A DNA stretch of 22,173 bases from an uncultured Prevotella sp. (GTDB taxonomy: Bacteria; Bacteroidota; Bacteroidia; Bacteroidales; Bacteroidaceae): the NCBI GenBank assembly GCA_937892695.1, contig CALBJK010000125.1, positions 1 through 22,173 of the forward strand. Reading direction: 5' to 3'. Positions 15,460 to 22,173 of the stretch are shown here, piece by piece. Both the position numbers and the translations under genes were made by a program. The stretch's first letter is position 1. Every line of letters begins with the position of its first letter. The notes below the pieces were generated by a model, which did no database searches, had not been told where the DNA came from, and worked only from the letters and a program-made list of their open reading frames with translations.

Positions 15460-15491
15460 TTTGCTCAATACAATATTTTTTACTAATTTTG
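15460..15491 (+). promoter_or_regulatory. dnaA promoter
   Basis: TTTG at 15460-15463, a 20-base spacer, then TAATTTTG at 15484-15491 match the Bacteroidota consensus TTTG-N19-21-TAnnTTTG at every defined position. Transcription should begin near 15497, giving a leader of about 45 bases. This is the best promoter match that I see in the window. Confidence 0.8.
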
Positions 15492-15540
15492 CACCGCCGA
15501 AAGCGTGTGTGTCCTTTTGACAACCCGCAATATAGCATAA

Positions 15541-16959
15541 ATGACAATGATTGAAGGTAAAGAAAATCCTTGGAAAAAATGTCTCGAACTGATACGCGAG
15601 AACGTTTCGCCGCAGCAGTTCAGCACTTGGTTCAGCCCTATCGTGTTCCATTCGTTCAACGAAGCTAAGAAGACAGTGTTTGTGGGTGTGCCGAGCCATT
15701 TCGTCTACGAGTATCTTGAAGAAAACTACGTAGATCTTCTCACCAAGGTGCTGACCCGTGTGTTCGGGCCGGAAGTTAAATTGTCCTACTTCATCATTGT
15801 CGACAAAGAGAACGGTAAGGGCACTCAGGTAGACGGTGGAGAACCAGCCGAACCCGGGATCGGAAACAAACAATCCTTCAGACCAGACTCTGCCGGACAG
15901 GCGGGCGGTACGCCCAGACCACAGGACATAGATACCCAGCTCGACCCACGCATGACCTTCAAGAACTACATCGAGGGCACGAGCAACAAACTGCCCCGTT
16001 CGGTAGGGCGTTCTATTGCAGAGCATCCGCAGAACATGCAGTTCAATCCATTCTTTATCTACGGACCTTCCGGATGCGGCAAGACACATCTTGTCAATGC
16101 TGTCGGCGTACTCACCAAACAGCTTTATCCCCAGAAGCGTGTGCTATACATCAGTGCACGACTGTTCGAGGTGCAGTACACCAACGCTGTACTGCAGAAC
16201 AAAATCAACGATTTCATCAACTTCTATCAGACTATTGACGTTCTAATCGTAGACGACGTGCAGGAGTGGGAGGACAAGAAGGGTACGCAGAACACCTTCT
16301 TCCATATCTTCAACCATCTCTTTCGCAATGGTAAACGCATTATTTTGGCCAGCGACCGTCCGCCTGTAGAACTGAAAGGCATGAACGAACGGTTGCTCAC
16401 CCGCTTCTCTTGCGGACTCATAGCCGAACTGGAGAAACCTAATGCCGAACTGTGTGTAGAAATACTGAAGAACAAAATCCACCGTGACGGATTGTCCTTT
16501 CCCGACGACGTGATACGCTTTATAGCTTCGACGGCTAACGGTAGCGTGCGCGACCTTAACGGTGTAATAAACTCGCTCATGGCTTACAGCATCGTCTACA
16601 ACAGCAACATCGACATGCGGTTGGCCGAACGTGTTATAAAGAGGGCAGTGAAAGTTGACGACGAACCCCTTACGGTCGACGATATCATCAATGCTGTCTG
16701 CAACCATTACAACGTCACTCCGGCTGCTGTGAACGGACGAAGCCGTAAGCGCGACTATGTAACAGCCCGCCACGTTTCAATCTATCTGGCCCAGAAATAC
16801 ACCAAGATGCCTGCAAGCCGCATTGGCCGACTTATTGGCGGACGCGACCACACGACTGTGCTCTACAGCTGCAGTCAGGTAGAGAAACGCATCAAGGTAG
16901 ACAAGAAATTCCTCGACGACCTCACAAGCATCGAGAACTCTTTCAAGCTGAAAGGGTAG
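15541..16959 (+). CDS. dnaA: chromosomal replication initiator protein DnaA
   Basis: DnaA binds the replication origin as an ATP-bound oligomer and opens the DNA. All four domains are present in 472 residues. Domain I (about 1-88) begins with NPWKKCLELIRENVSPQQFSTWF. A short glycine- and proline-rich linker forms domain II (about 90-135). The AAA+ domain III has Walker A GPSGCGKT (175-182), Walker B LIVDDV (235-240), sensor 1 around ASDRPP (270-275), the arginine finger R288 in TRFSCG, and sensor 2 R337 in GSVRDLNG. Domain IV has the DNA-binding signature GGRDHTTV at 433-440. An alternative ATG two codons in (15547) cannot be excluded. The gene is alone, with its own promoter and a terminator downstream. 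dnaN and gyrB are not adjacent, as is common in this phylum. Confidence 0.98.
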   Translation: MTMIEGKENPWKKCLELIRENVSPQQFSTWFSPIVFHSFNEAKKTVFVGVPSHFVYEYLEENYVDLLTKVLTRVFGPEVKLSYFIIVDKENGKGTQVDGGEPAEPGIGNKQSFRPDSAGQAGGTPRPQDIDTQLDPRMTFKNYIEGTSNKLPRSVGRSIAEHPQNMQFNPFFIYGPSGCGKTHLVNAVGVLTKQLYPQKRVLYISARLFEVQYTNAVLQNKINDFINFYQTIDVLIVDDVQEWEDKKGTQNTFFHIFNHLFRNGKRIILASDRPPVELKGMNERLLTRFSCGLIAELEKPNAELCVEILKNKIHRDGLSFPDDVIRFIASTANGSVRDLNGVINSLMAYSIVYNSNIDMRLAERVIKRAVKVDDEPLTVDDIINAVCNHYNVTPAAVNGRSRKRDYVTARHVSIYLAQKYTKMPASRIGRLIGGRDHTTVLYSCSQVEKRIKVDKKFLDDLTSIENSFKLKG

Positions 16960-16993
16960 GGCTTAAACAAAATCAGATATCCTCTTGAAGGGT

Positions 16994-17116
16994 CGCACGG
17001 CTCGTGCGTCCGTTTCGTTATGCCATCATCTATTATAAGAGTGGAAACAAATCTACTTTCCCAACGAATTCCTTTTATACGTTTTATATTGTTGCTGCGG
17101 ATGCACAAGCCGTGCG
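16994..17116. repeat. imperfect 19-base inverted repeats bounding a 123-base segment
   Basis: The left arm (16994-17012) and right arm (17098-17116) are inverted copies matching at 17 of 19 positions and separated by 85 bases. Each arm also has a core able to fold on itself (GCACG/CGTGC on the left, GCAC/GTGC on the right). The segment lies in the intergenic gap 16960-17193, which holds no gene that I can support. The structure resembles a REP-like or miniature repeat, or a pair of structured RNA hairpins. No target-site duplication is evident. Its identity is unknown. Confidence 0.5.
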
Positions 17117-17193
17117 TATTGGCAGAACGCAAAGGATAATATATACGCTGGAATAAAATACAAATCCGAAACTTGAGCAATATTAAAATTCAG

Positions 17194-17245
17194 ATTATAA
17201 AAAATCCCCGTCAGGTCATTCGGCCTGACGGGGATTTTTTATAAT
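17194..17245. terminator. strong bidirectional intrinsic terminator
   Basis: The arms 17194-17215 and 17224-17245 are perfect inverted repeats over 22 bp. The stem has a GC-rich core (CCCCGTCAGG with CCTGACGGGG) flanked by six A residues on the left and six T residues on the right, with an 8-base loop. It gives a U-tract in both directions. It stands between dnaA (plus) and the BACON/OB lipoprotein (minus), whose stop is only about 17 bases away. Confidence 0.95.
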
Positions 17246-17261
17246 GTTAAGATGGCTTCGC

Positions 17262-18809
17262 TTAGTCCTTTGTGTAGAACATACCGCCGCCTACCTGTAT
17301 CAATCCTTTGTAAGAAGTGCGGTAGCCTATGATGGTAATCTTGTCACCTTCTTTCAGTCCCATCTTGGCAGCTTGTTTCGATTCTCCGTTCCACCCGGTC
17401 TTCAGTCCATAGACGTAAACCTGGCCGGTGGCATCCTTCAGGGCGAAGTTGCCGTAGGTTTTGAGGTCGAATTTAGTCCCAGATTCGGTCGGTTTCATGA
17501 TAGTTCCGCTGATAAGATAGAACTTGTCCTTGTTTTCAGCGGCGGCACGGAAGTCGGCAACCGACAGTTTCTGCAGACTTGAAGCGGCATAATGCTCTAC
17601 GTACTGGCTCTTGGCAGCCTGTGCCTCACCTTTGTACTCGCCACGCTGTGCTATGATGGTAACGATGTCACCTGCTTTCAGACCCAGCTTAGAGAAGTCA
17701 CCCTTGGCTCCCAGACCGTGGACATAGATGCTGCCAGAGTAGTCGGACAAAGTGAAGTTGCCGTAGTCGGTATTCTTCACGTCGCTTATCACGCCTGTCA
17801 GACGGTACTGCGATTCGCCGACCTCAGCCTTGTTGAACTCGGCAACGGTCATCGGAACGATTGCACCTTCCTGGCTGATTGTCGCAGAAACGGTAGAAGT
17901 CTGTCCGTTTGCGCTCGATGTGAAGTTGACGGTCGAAGTGCGTGCACCTCCGGCATTGGCTTTAGCCTTTAGCGTTACGACGGCCGATGTGCCCGACGTT
18001 GTGAGACCCTTCATTGACAACCAGTCTTGGTCGGCTTCGGGGATATCTACTGTCACGCCACCGCCTTTTACAGTAAGCATGACCTTGAGGTCTCCGCCGT
18101 TCTTTGGCAGCTGTCCTTTGTTCTCGACAGAGTCAACTTTTACCAGCGACTTTGTGTGGCTGAGAACAGTGACATTGACCAGTTCGACAGTCGAACCGTA
18201 GGTTGTCTTAGGACCTTGCACTGTCACTTCGTCGCCTTCTTCAATGCCGAGGCTTGCGAAGTTCTTCTCGCCTCCATTGGCGTCGAGCGTACCGTAGATA
18301 TAAATTTCGCCAGTTTCGTCTTTGAGATACCAGTTGCCGTAAGTGGTGTTGGCAATCTTAGTTACTTTACCTTTCACCTTGTATGTGGCACCGTCGGCAC
18401 CGGCTATTACTTCCTTACAAGTAGAGAAAGGAGGATTGAGTATGCCTTGTACCACATTGACATACTGTACCTGTCCGTTACATGCCAGCATGATGGTACT
18501 TGAGTTTGCGCCATTTGTAGGCTTGGCGGTCAGGTTTACAGTTGTTTCACCAACCGAGCCGTGGTCGGGCGTGGCGGTCAGCCAAGCGGGTATAGAGTCT
18601 TTTAATTCACCTTTCTTGTTGTATGTCTGTATTTTCCAGTCTCCCTTTGCCTTGACTTTGAACTCTACGCTGCCACCCTCAACAGGAATAGACAGTTCAG
18701 ACTTTGACACCTGGATGTTGTCAAGTCCTTCAAGTTCCTGATCTTCACTGCAGCTTGACATCAGTCCGAGAACAGCGATACAGGCTGCGAAAATATGTTT
18801 CAGTTTCAT
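17262..18809 (-). CDS. surface lipoprotein with BACON and three OB-fold-like domains
   Basis: The 515-residue protein has a lipoprotein signal peptide with the lipidated cysteine at C20, followed by the acidic stretch SEDQELEG that resembles a Bacteroidota surface-export signal. I read five domains in order. A BACON-type immunoglobulin-like domain spans about 31-122, then an OB-fold at 142-218. A second BACON lies at 222-315, then two more OB-folds at 319-407 and 414-513. The OB units share an obvious repeat: YGNW...IYIYG at 157-173, YGNF...IYVHG at 349-365 and YGNF...VYVYG at 453-468, each followed by a GL-EGD or GLKAGD turn. BACON domains are usually carbohydrate- or mucin-related, and OB folds bind nucleic acids, oligosaccharides or proteins. 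It has no catalytic motif. It is the second gene after an Oar-like receptor, 18 bases away, and probably helps to capture the ligand. Confidence 0.85.
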   Translation of the reverse strand: MKLKHIFAACIAVLGLMSSCSEDQELEGLDNIQVSKSELSIPVEGGSVEFKVKAKGDWKIQTYNKKGELKDSIPAWLTATPDHGSVGETTVNLTAKPTNGANSSTIMLACNGQVQYVNVVQGILNPPFSTCKEVIAGADGATYKVKGKVTKIANTTYGNWYLKDETGEIYIYGTLDANGGEKNFASLGIEEGDEVTVQGPKTTYGSTVELVNVTVLSHTKSLVKVDSVENKGQLPKNGGDLKVMLTVKGGGVTVDIPEADQDWLSMKGLTTSGTSAVVTLKAKANAGGARTSTVNFTSSANGQTSTVSATISQEGAIVPMTVAEFNKAEVGESQYRLTGVISDVKNTDYGNFTLSDYSGSIYVHGLGAKGDFSKLGLKAGDIVTIIAQRGEYKGEAQAAKSQYVEHYAASSLQKLSVADFRAAAENKDKFYLISGTIMKPTESGTKFDLKTYGNFALKDATGQVYVYGLKTGWNGESKQAAKMGLKEGDKITIIGYRTSYKGLIQVGGGMFYTKD

Positions 18810-18827
18810 ATTGTCTTTGTTTTAAGA

Positions 18828-21800
18828 TTAGAAAATGTAACGGAGACCTATCGATGCGTACCAGCACTGGCCGATAGCATGGTTGAGAACAAAGGTTTTC
18901 GTGTCGCCGTTGATTGACGTCGGGGTCGAGAACGTGGCGTAACCTTCCTTGTCAGTGCCTTCATATTTGAGGATACGAGGGTCTGAACCAATCTCCGGAT
19001 TAAGATATTTCATCACGCCCCAGTTAGAGTTGAACAGGTTGAGCACGTTCTTAACGTCGAGGCTCAGCTGCAGAGTGTTTGTGTGCTTGCCGGTGTTGAA
19101 CTTGAAGTCGTGCTTGTAGCTCACGTCAACGCGGTGTACCCAAGGAGAGTACAGAGAGTAAGCCTCGGCGTATTCGCCCTGATGGTTCTTCAGATAGCTG
19201 TTGTTGTGGACGTAGTCCATGAAGCGCGTACGGTCGTCATCGGTCTTGAAGCGGAACTGGTTGTCGGCTACTTCCTTGTCTGTCGGGATGTAGATGGCAT
19301 CATAGTTGTAAGAGTCACCGTTCATGTCGTTGACTGTCATATAAGAGTAGTTGTAGCCACCGCGCCATCCTTCGTAGATGATGCTGTAGTGGTTGTTGCT
19401 TCTGTCGTGCAGAGTCATGGCTGCGATGATTCGGTCTGGTGTGACGTTCTGTCCGTTGTGCAGCTTGATGTTGTTCGGACCGTAGATAGTCGAAATGTAG
19501 TTGAGCACAGACGAAGCGTTCGAGCCGGGTAGAGATGTCAGCTCCTTAGACACTGTGTGAGTGTAGGCAGCCATGAGGTTCATCCATTCCCAGGGCTGCG
19601 CGTTGACCTGTGCGCTGAACGACCATCCGTAGCCTTTTGATGTGTTCTCAAGGACGTAAGCCGGAACGTTGCTGCGGAAGTCGCTCGGGAATATAGGACG
19701 GTTGTCAGCACCGTTGAGACGGGCGAAACCACGAACGTCCTTCACGCTCCAGTCAGAAAGTGTTGCAGCCTGAAGGGTCTTGTTGAATATTCCTTCGAGA
19801 GTGACAGACAGCGGGAAGTCGACCGGTACTTGATAATCTACAGCCAGAGAAGTCTTCCACACCTGTGGCATCTTGAAGTCTTTGTCAACGGCTGCGATAG
19901 AGGAAGGCTTTGTTCCGTCTTTAGGAGTGATGGTAGAGGGGAAGCCCATGCTGATGAGCTTGTCGCGCAGGGCTGCAGCGGTGGGTTTGCCGTTTGCATC
20001 TACAACGAGTCCTCCGGCAAAATCGTTCATGTTCACAGTCTTGTCTGTGTAGGGTATCTTTGATTTTGAGTTGAGCTGTGCCTGATACTGCACCATACCA
20101 GAGTTTGTGGGCAGATTGGTGAAGAACACCAAAGGAATATGACCCTGGAAGAAGCCCGAACCACCGCGTATCTTCAGGCGCTTGTCGCCGAACACGTCGT
20201 AGACGAAGCCGATACGGGGAGATACTGTAAGAGTAGAACCTGGCCATTTGCCTGTGTCGATGTGGCGGCCATTGTAGTCGAGAGCCTTAATTGCATTGTT
20301 TGTCATCAGGTCGTCGTTGTTGAAGAACATTCCGTCCAGACGCAGACCGTAGGTGAGCTTGAAGTTGCGGCTCATCTGCCATTCGTCCTGTGCATATACT
20401 CCGGCGCGACCGTACCGTACGCGTGCAGCAGGAGCCTTCTCGCCGTTGTAGCCGTAAGTGAGGCATACAATCTCTGGAGCAGCACCTGTGAGGAAGTCGT
20501 CCATGCTCTTGTACCGGTAGTAACCAGTCCCGTTACGCATATAGACGTTGTCGGCCATCTGATGTTCGAAGCTGATACCACCTATAATCTTGTGGTTGCC
20601 GAGATTGTAGGTCACGTCGTCCTTGATGTTCCATACGGTGTTGTGCACGCCGTTGTTCAATGTGAACAGCTCGTAGCCCAGAGCCATGTAAATCTGGTCG
20701 CCGGTCGTAGCTACACTTCCGTCAACGCTATGCTTGCCGCCGTCGAGAATGTCGATGAACGGGAACTCAGAAGAGTTTGTGCCGCGCACGTCGTCAAGTT
20801 TAGAGTAAGTGAATAGTAACTGGTTTGAAAGATTGTTGGTGAAACGGCTGTTCAAGTCGACAGACCAAGAGTTGACGTTGTTGTCCTGAGCATACATGCT
20901 GTTTGCGAACGACATGGAGTATTGTGACATACGTGCTCCGGACATACGCGAACCGCCGTCCATAGAAGAAGCGTTGGGGGAGTTCCAAACTCGGTTCTTT
21001 GTATAATTGTAGCGCAGAGCCAAATGGTGCTTGTCGGTGATGTTCCAGTCTAAACGGAGCAACAACTTGTAGTTGCTTTCGTCGGCAGGGAATTTTGTGT
21101 ATGAACCGGTGTCGTAACCGTATTTTTCCTTGACAAAATCAGAAACCTTCTGAAGGTCGGCTGCTGTTGTGCGTGATATATAGCTCTCGGCATCTCCGAT
21201 TCCGTCTTGTGATGCTCTCCATCTGTTGGCGATGGTAGGAGTTTTTATCATTTCACCGTTGGCGAAGAAGAAGAGCTTGTTCTTCAAGATTGGTCCGCCG
21301 AAGGTGAAGCCGTATGTGGTCTGCTGGTCCTTGTCGCGTGCGCCTGCAATCTGCTGGCGGTCTACTGCGTCGCCGCGCATGTTCTCGTTGCGGTGATAGA
21401 CGTAGGCAGAACCCTTAAAGGTGTTGGTACCCGACTTGGTGATGGCGTTGATACCGCCGCCGATGAAGTTGGTCTGGCGGACGTCGTACGGAGATATTAC
21501 GACCTGCATTTCCTGGATTGCGTCGAGAGAGATAGGGTTGCCGCCTCCGGGGAGCTTGTCGGTCAGTCCGAAGTTGTTGTTGAAGTTGGCACCATCAACA
21601 GTGAAGTTGGATGTACGTCCGTCAGCTCCGGCAAACGACATTCCGCTTCCGCCGTAAGGAGACAGACGCGAGATGTCGGTGATGCTGCGGTTGACTGTCG
21701 GCATATTCACCATCTGCGAGTTGGTGATGTTGGTCGACGCTCCGGTCTTCTCTACGTTAAACTTAGAGCCGGTGGCAGTCACTACAACTTCGCCCAATTG

Positions 21801-22136
21801 TTTGGAGTCTTCGTTGAGCTTGACGTTGAGGTTGTAGGTTTCGCCGAGCTGCAGCGTCACCCCCTTCACTACTTTGGTCTCGTAGCCGATGTAGCTTACT
21901 TTGACCTCGTAGGGGCCGCCCACACGCATACCGTTGATGGTGAAGAGACCTTTTGCGTTGGTTACCGCATTGTAGCGAGTACCTGACGGCACGTGGGTGG
22001 CTTCGATAGTAGCCCCGATCACGTTCTCACCGTCGGCAGTCACCGAACCGCTGAGACCAGAGGTTGTGATCTGCGCCATTGCCGTTGATGTCAGAAGCAC
22101 CAACAAGACAAAGAGTAAATGCAATCTTTTCTGCAT
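18828..22136 (-). CDS. Oar-like TonB-dependent outer-membrane receptor
   Basis: This 1102-residue protein is a predicted outer-membrane beta-barrel. The signal peptide covers residues 1-21 (cleavage after AMA). A carboxypeptidase-regulatory-like domain follows at about 28-108 (GLSGSVTADGENVIGATI, then YIGYET). A possible TonB box lies at GEVVVTATG (115-123) and the plug at about 125-235. Plug motifs SRLSPYGGSGMSFAGADGR, NFTVDGANFNNNFGL and ISPYDVRQTNFIGGGINAITKSGTN are typical of the Oar group, named after a Myxococcus protein. The barrel ends in the expected aromatic terminus (GLRYIF). Oar-type receptors are known to be involved with large or protein-derived cargo in some species, but the ligand here is unknown. 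It is first in a minus-strand pair with the BACON/OB lipoprotein. The 37 bases upstream to the window edge are AT-rich, and I see no full promoter in them. Confidence 0.92.
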   Translation of the reverse strand: MQKRLHLLFVLLVLLTSTAMAQITTSGLSGSVTADGENVIGATIEATHVPSGTRYNAVTNAKGLFTINGMRVGGPYEVKVSYIGYETKVVKGVTLQLGETYNLNVKLNEDSKQLGEVVVTATGSKFNVEKTGASTNITNSQMVNMPTVNRSITDISRLSPYGGSGMSFAGADGRTSNFTVDGANFNNNFGLTDKLPGGGNPISLDAIQEMQVVISPYDVRQTNFIGGGINAITKSGTNTFKGSAYVYHRNENMRGDAVDRQQIAGARDKDQQTTYGFTFGGPILKNKLFFFANGEMIKTPTIANRWRASQDGIGDAESYISRTTAADLQKVSDFVKEKYGYDTGSYTKFPADESNYKLLLRLDWNITDKHHLALRYNYTKNRVWNSPNASSMDGGSRMSGARMSQYSMSFANSMYAQDNNVNSWSVDLNSRFTNNLSNQLLFTYSKLDDVRGTNSSEFPFIDILDGGKHSVDGSVATTGDQIYMALGYELFTLNNGVHNTVWNIKDDVTYNLGNHKIIGGISFEHQMADNVYMRNGTGYYRYKSMDDFLTGAAPEIVCLTYGYNGEKAPAARVRYGRAGVYAQDEWQMSRNFKLTYGLRLDGMFFNNDDLMTNNAIKALDYNGRHIDTGKWPGSTLTVSPRIGFVYDVFGDKRLKIRGGSGFFQGHIPLVFFTNLPTNSGMVQYQAQLNSKSKIPYTDKTVNMNDFAGGLVVDANGKPTAAALRDKLISMGFPSTITPKDGTKPSSIAAVDKDFKMPQVWKTSLAVDYQVPVDFPLSVTLEGIFNKTLQAATLSDWSVKDVRGFARLNGADNRPIFPSDFRSNVPAYVLENTSKGYGWSFSAQVNAQPWEWMNLMAAYTHTVSKELTSLPGSNASSVLNYISTIYGPNNIKLHNGQNVTPDRIIAAMTLHDRSNNHYSIIYEGWRGGYNYSYMTVNDMNGDSYNYDAIYIPTDKEVADNQFRFKTDDDRTRFMDYVHNNSYLKNHQGEYAEAYSLYSPWVHRVDVSYKHDFKFNTGKHTNTLQLSLDVKNVLNLFNSNWGVMKYLNPEIGSDPRILKYEGTDKEGYATFSTPTSINGDTKTFVLNHAIGQCWYASIGLRYIF

Positions 22137-22173
22137 ACCTTTTTTAATTAGTGAATAAAACTTTAATAGTTAT

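Noticed and set aside
16875..17180. Minus-strand 101-codon reading frame
   Set aside because: It overlaps the 3' end of dnaA on the opposite strand and runs through the inverted-repeat element. I see no promoter or recognisable domain, so it is probably a shadow.
15366..17261. Replication origin next to dnaA
   Set aside because: I saw no DnaA boxes (TTATNCACA type) or AT-rich unwinding tracts with repeats on either side of dnaA. In Bacteroidota the origin is often not beside dnaA. GC-skew over the whole chromosome would decide.
17262..22136. Type IX secretion cargo
   Set aside because: The lipoprotein has a lipid signal and ends in an OB-like unit rather than a recognisable type IX C-terminal sorting domain.

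Overview
The window looks like a chromosomal segment of a Bacteroidales bacterium (phylum Bacteroidota), probably from a gut lineage such as Muribaculaceae or Prevotellaceae; the sequence alone does not settle the family. The evidence is the gene families (DUF3098, the long QueA form, two TonB-dependent receptors with N-terminal carboxypeptidase-regulatory-like domains, lipoproteins with an acidic stretch after the lipid cysteine, BACON domains) and promoters with the Bacteroidota -7 consensus TAnnTTTG. Every gene is complete. I see no tRNA, rRNA, CRISPR array, transposase, phage gene or pseudogene.

Layout. (1) 118-4601, plus strand: ftsX, a DUF3098 membrane protein, uppP, truB, queA and folK. 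This is a housekeeping run covering division, undecaprenyl-phosphate recycling, tRNA modification and folate. (2) 4729-9093, plus strand: a two-gene outer-membrane unit, a TonB-dependent receptor followed by a surface-type lipoprotein with a predicted beta-helix. It ends at a strong terminator shared with (3) a minus-strand nitroreductase, 9205-9945. (4) From a divergent promoter region, 10098-14463 onward on the plus strand: nrdJ (B12-dependent ribonucleotide reductase) and folB, then an amidase with its own promoter followed by an MCE-domain protein. (5) dnaA, 15541-16959, with a near-perfect promoter. (6) A 302-base gap holding an imperfect inverted-repeat element and a 22-bp bidirectional terminator. 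(7) 17262-22136, minus strand: an Oar-like TonB-dependent receptor followed by a BACON/OB-fold lipoprotein.

Working together. Most of the window is core metabolism and cell-envelope biology. UppP, FtsX, the amidase and the MCE protein all act at the envelope. FolK and FolB are neighbouring steps of folate synthesis placed about 8 kb apart. NrdJ and DnaA supply and start DNA replication. The least characterised parts are the two receptor-lipoprotein pairs. Neither contains a SusD homologue, so neither is a standard polysaccharide utilisation locus, and both substrates are unknown. I found no convincing wholly new system. The best leads are these two pairs, the inverted-repeat element downstream of dnaA and a small palindrome upstream of the dnaA promoter. 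Two start sites, for the amidase and the MCE protein, should be moved downstream of the longest reading frame.
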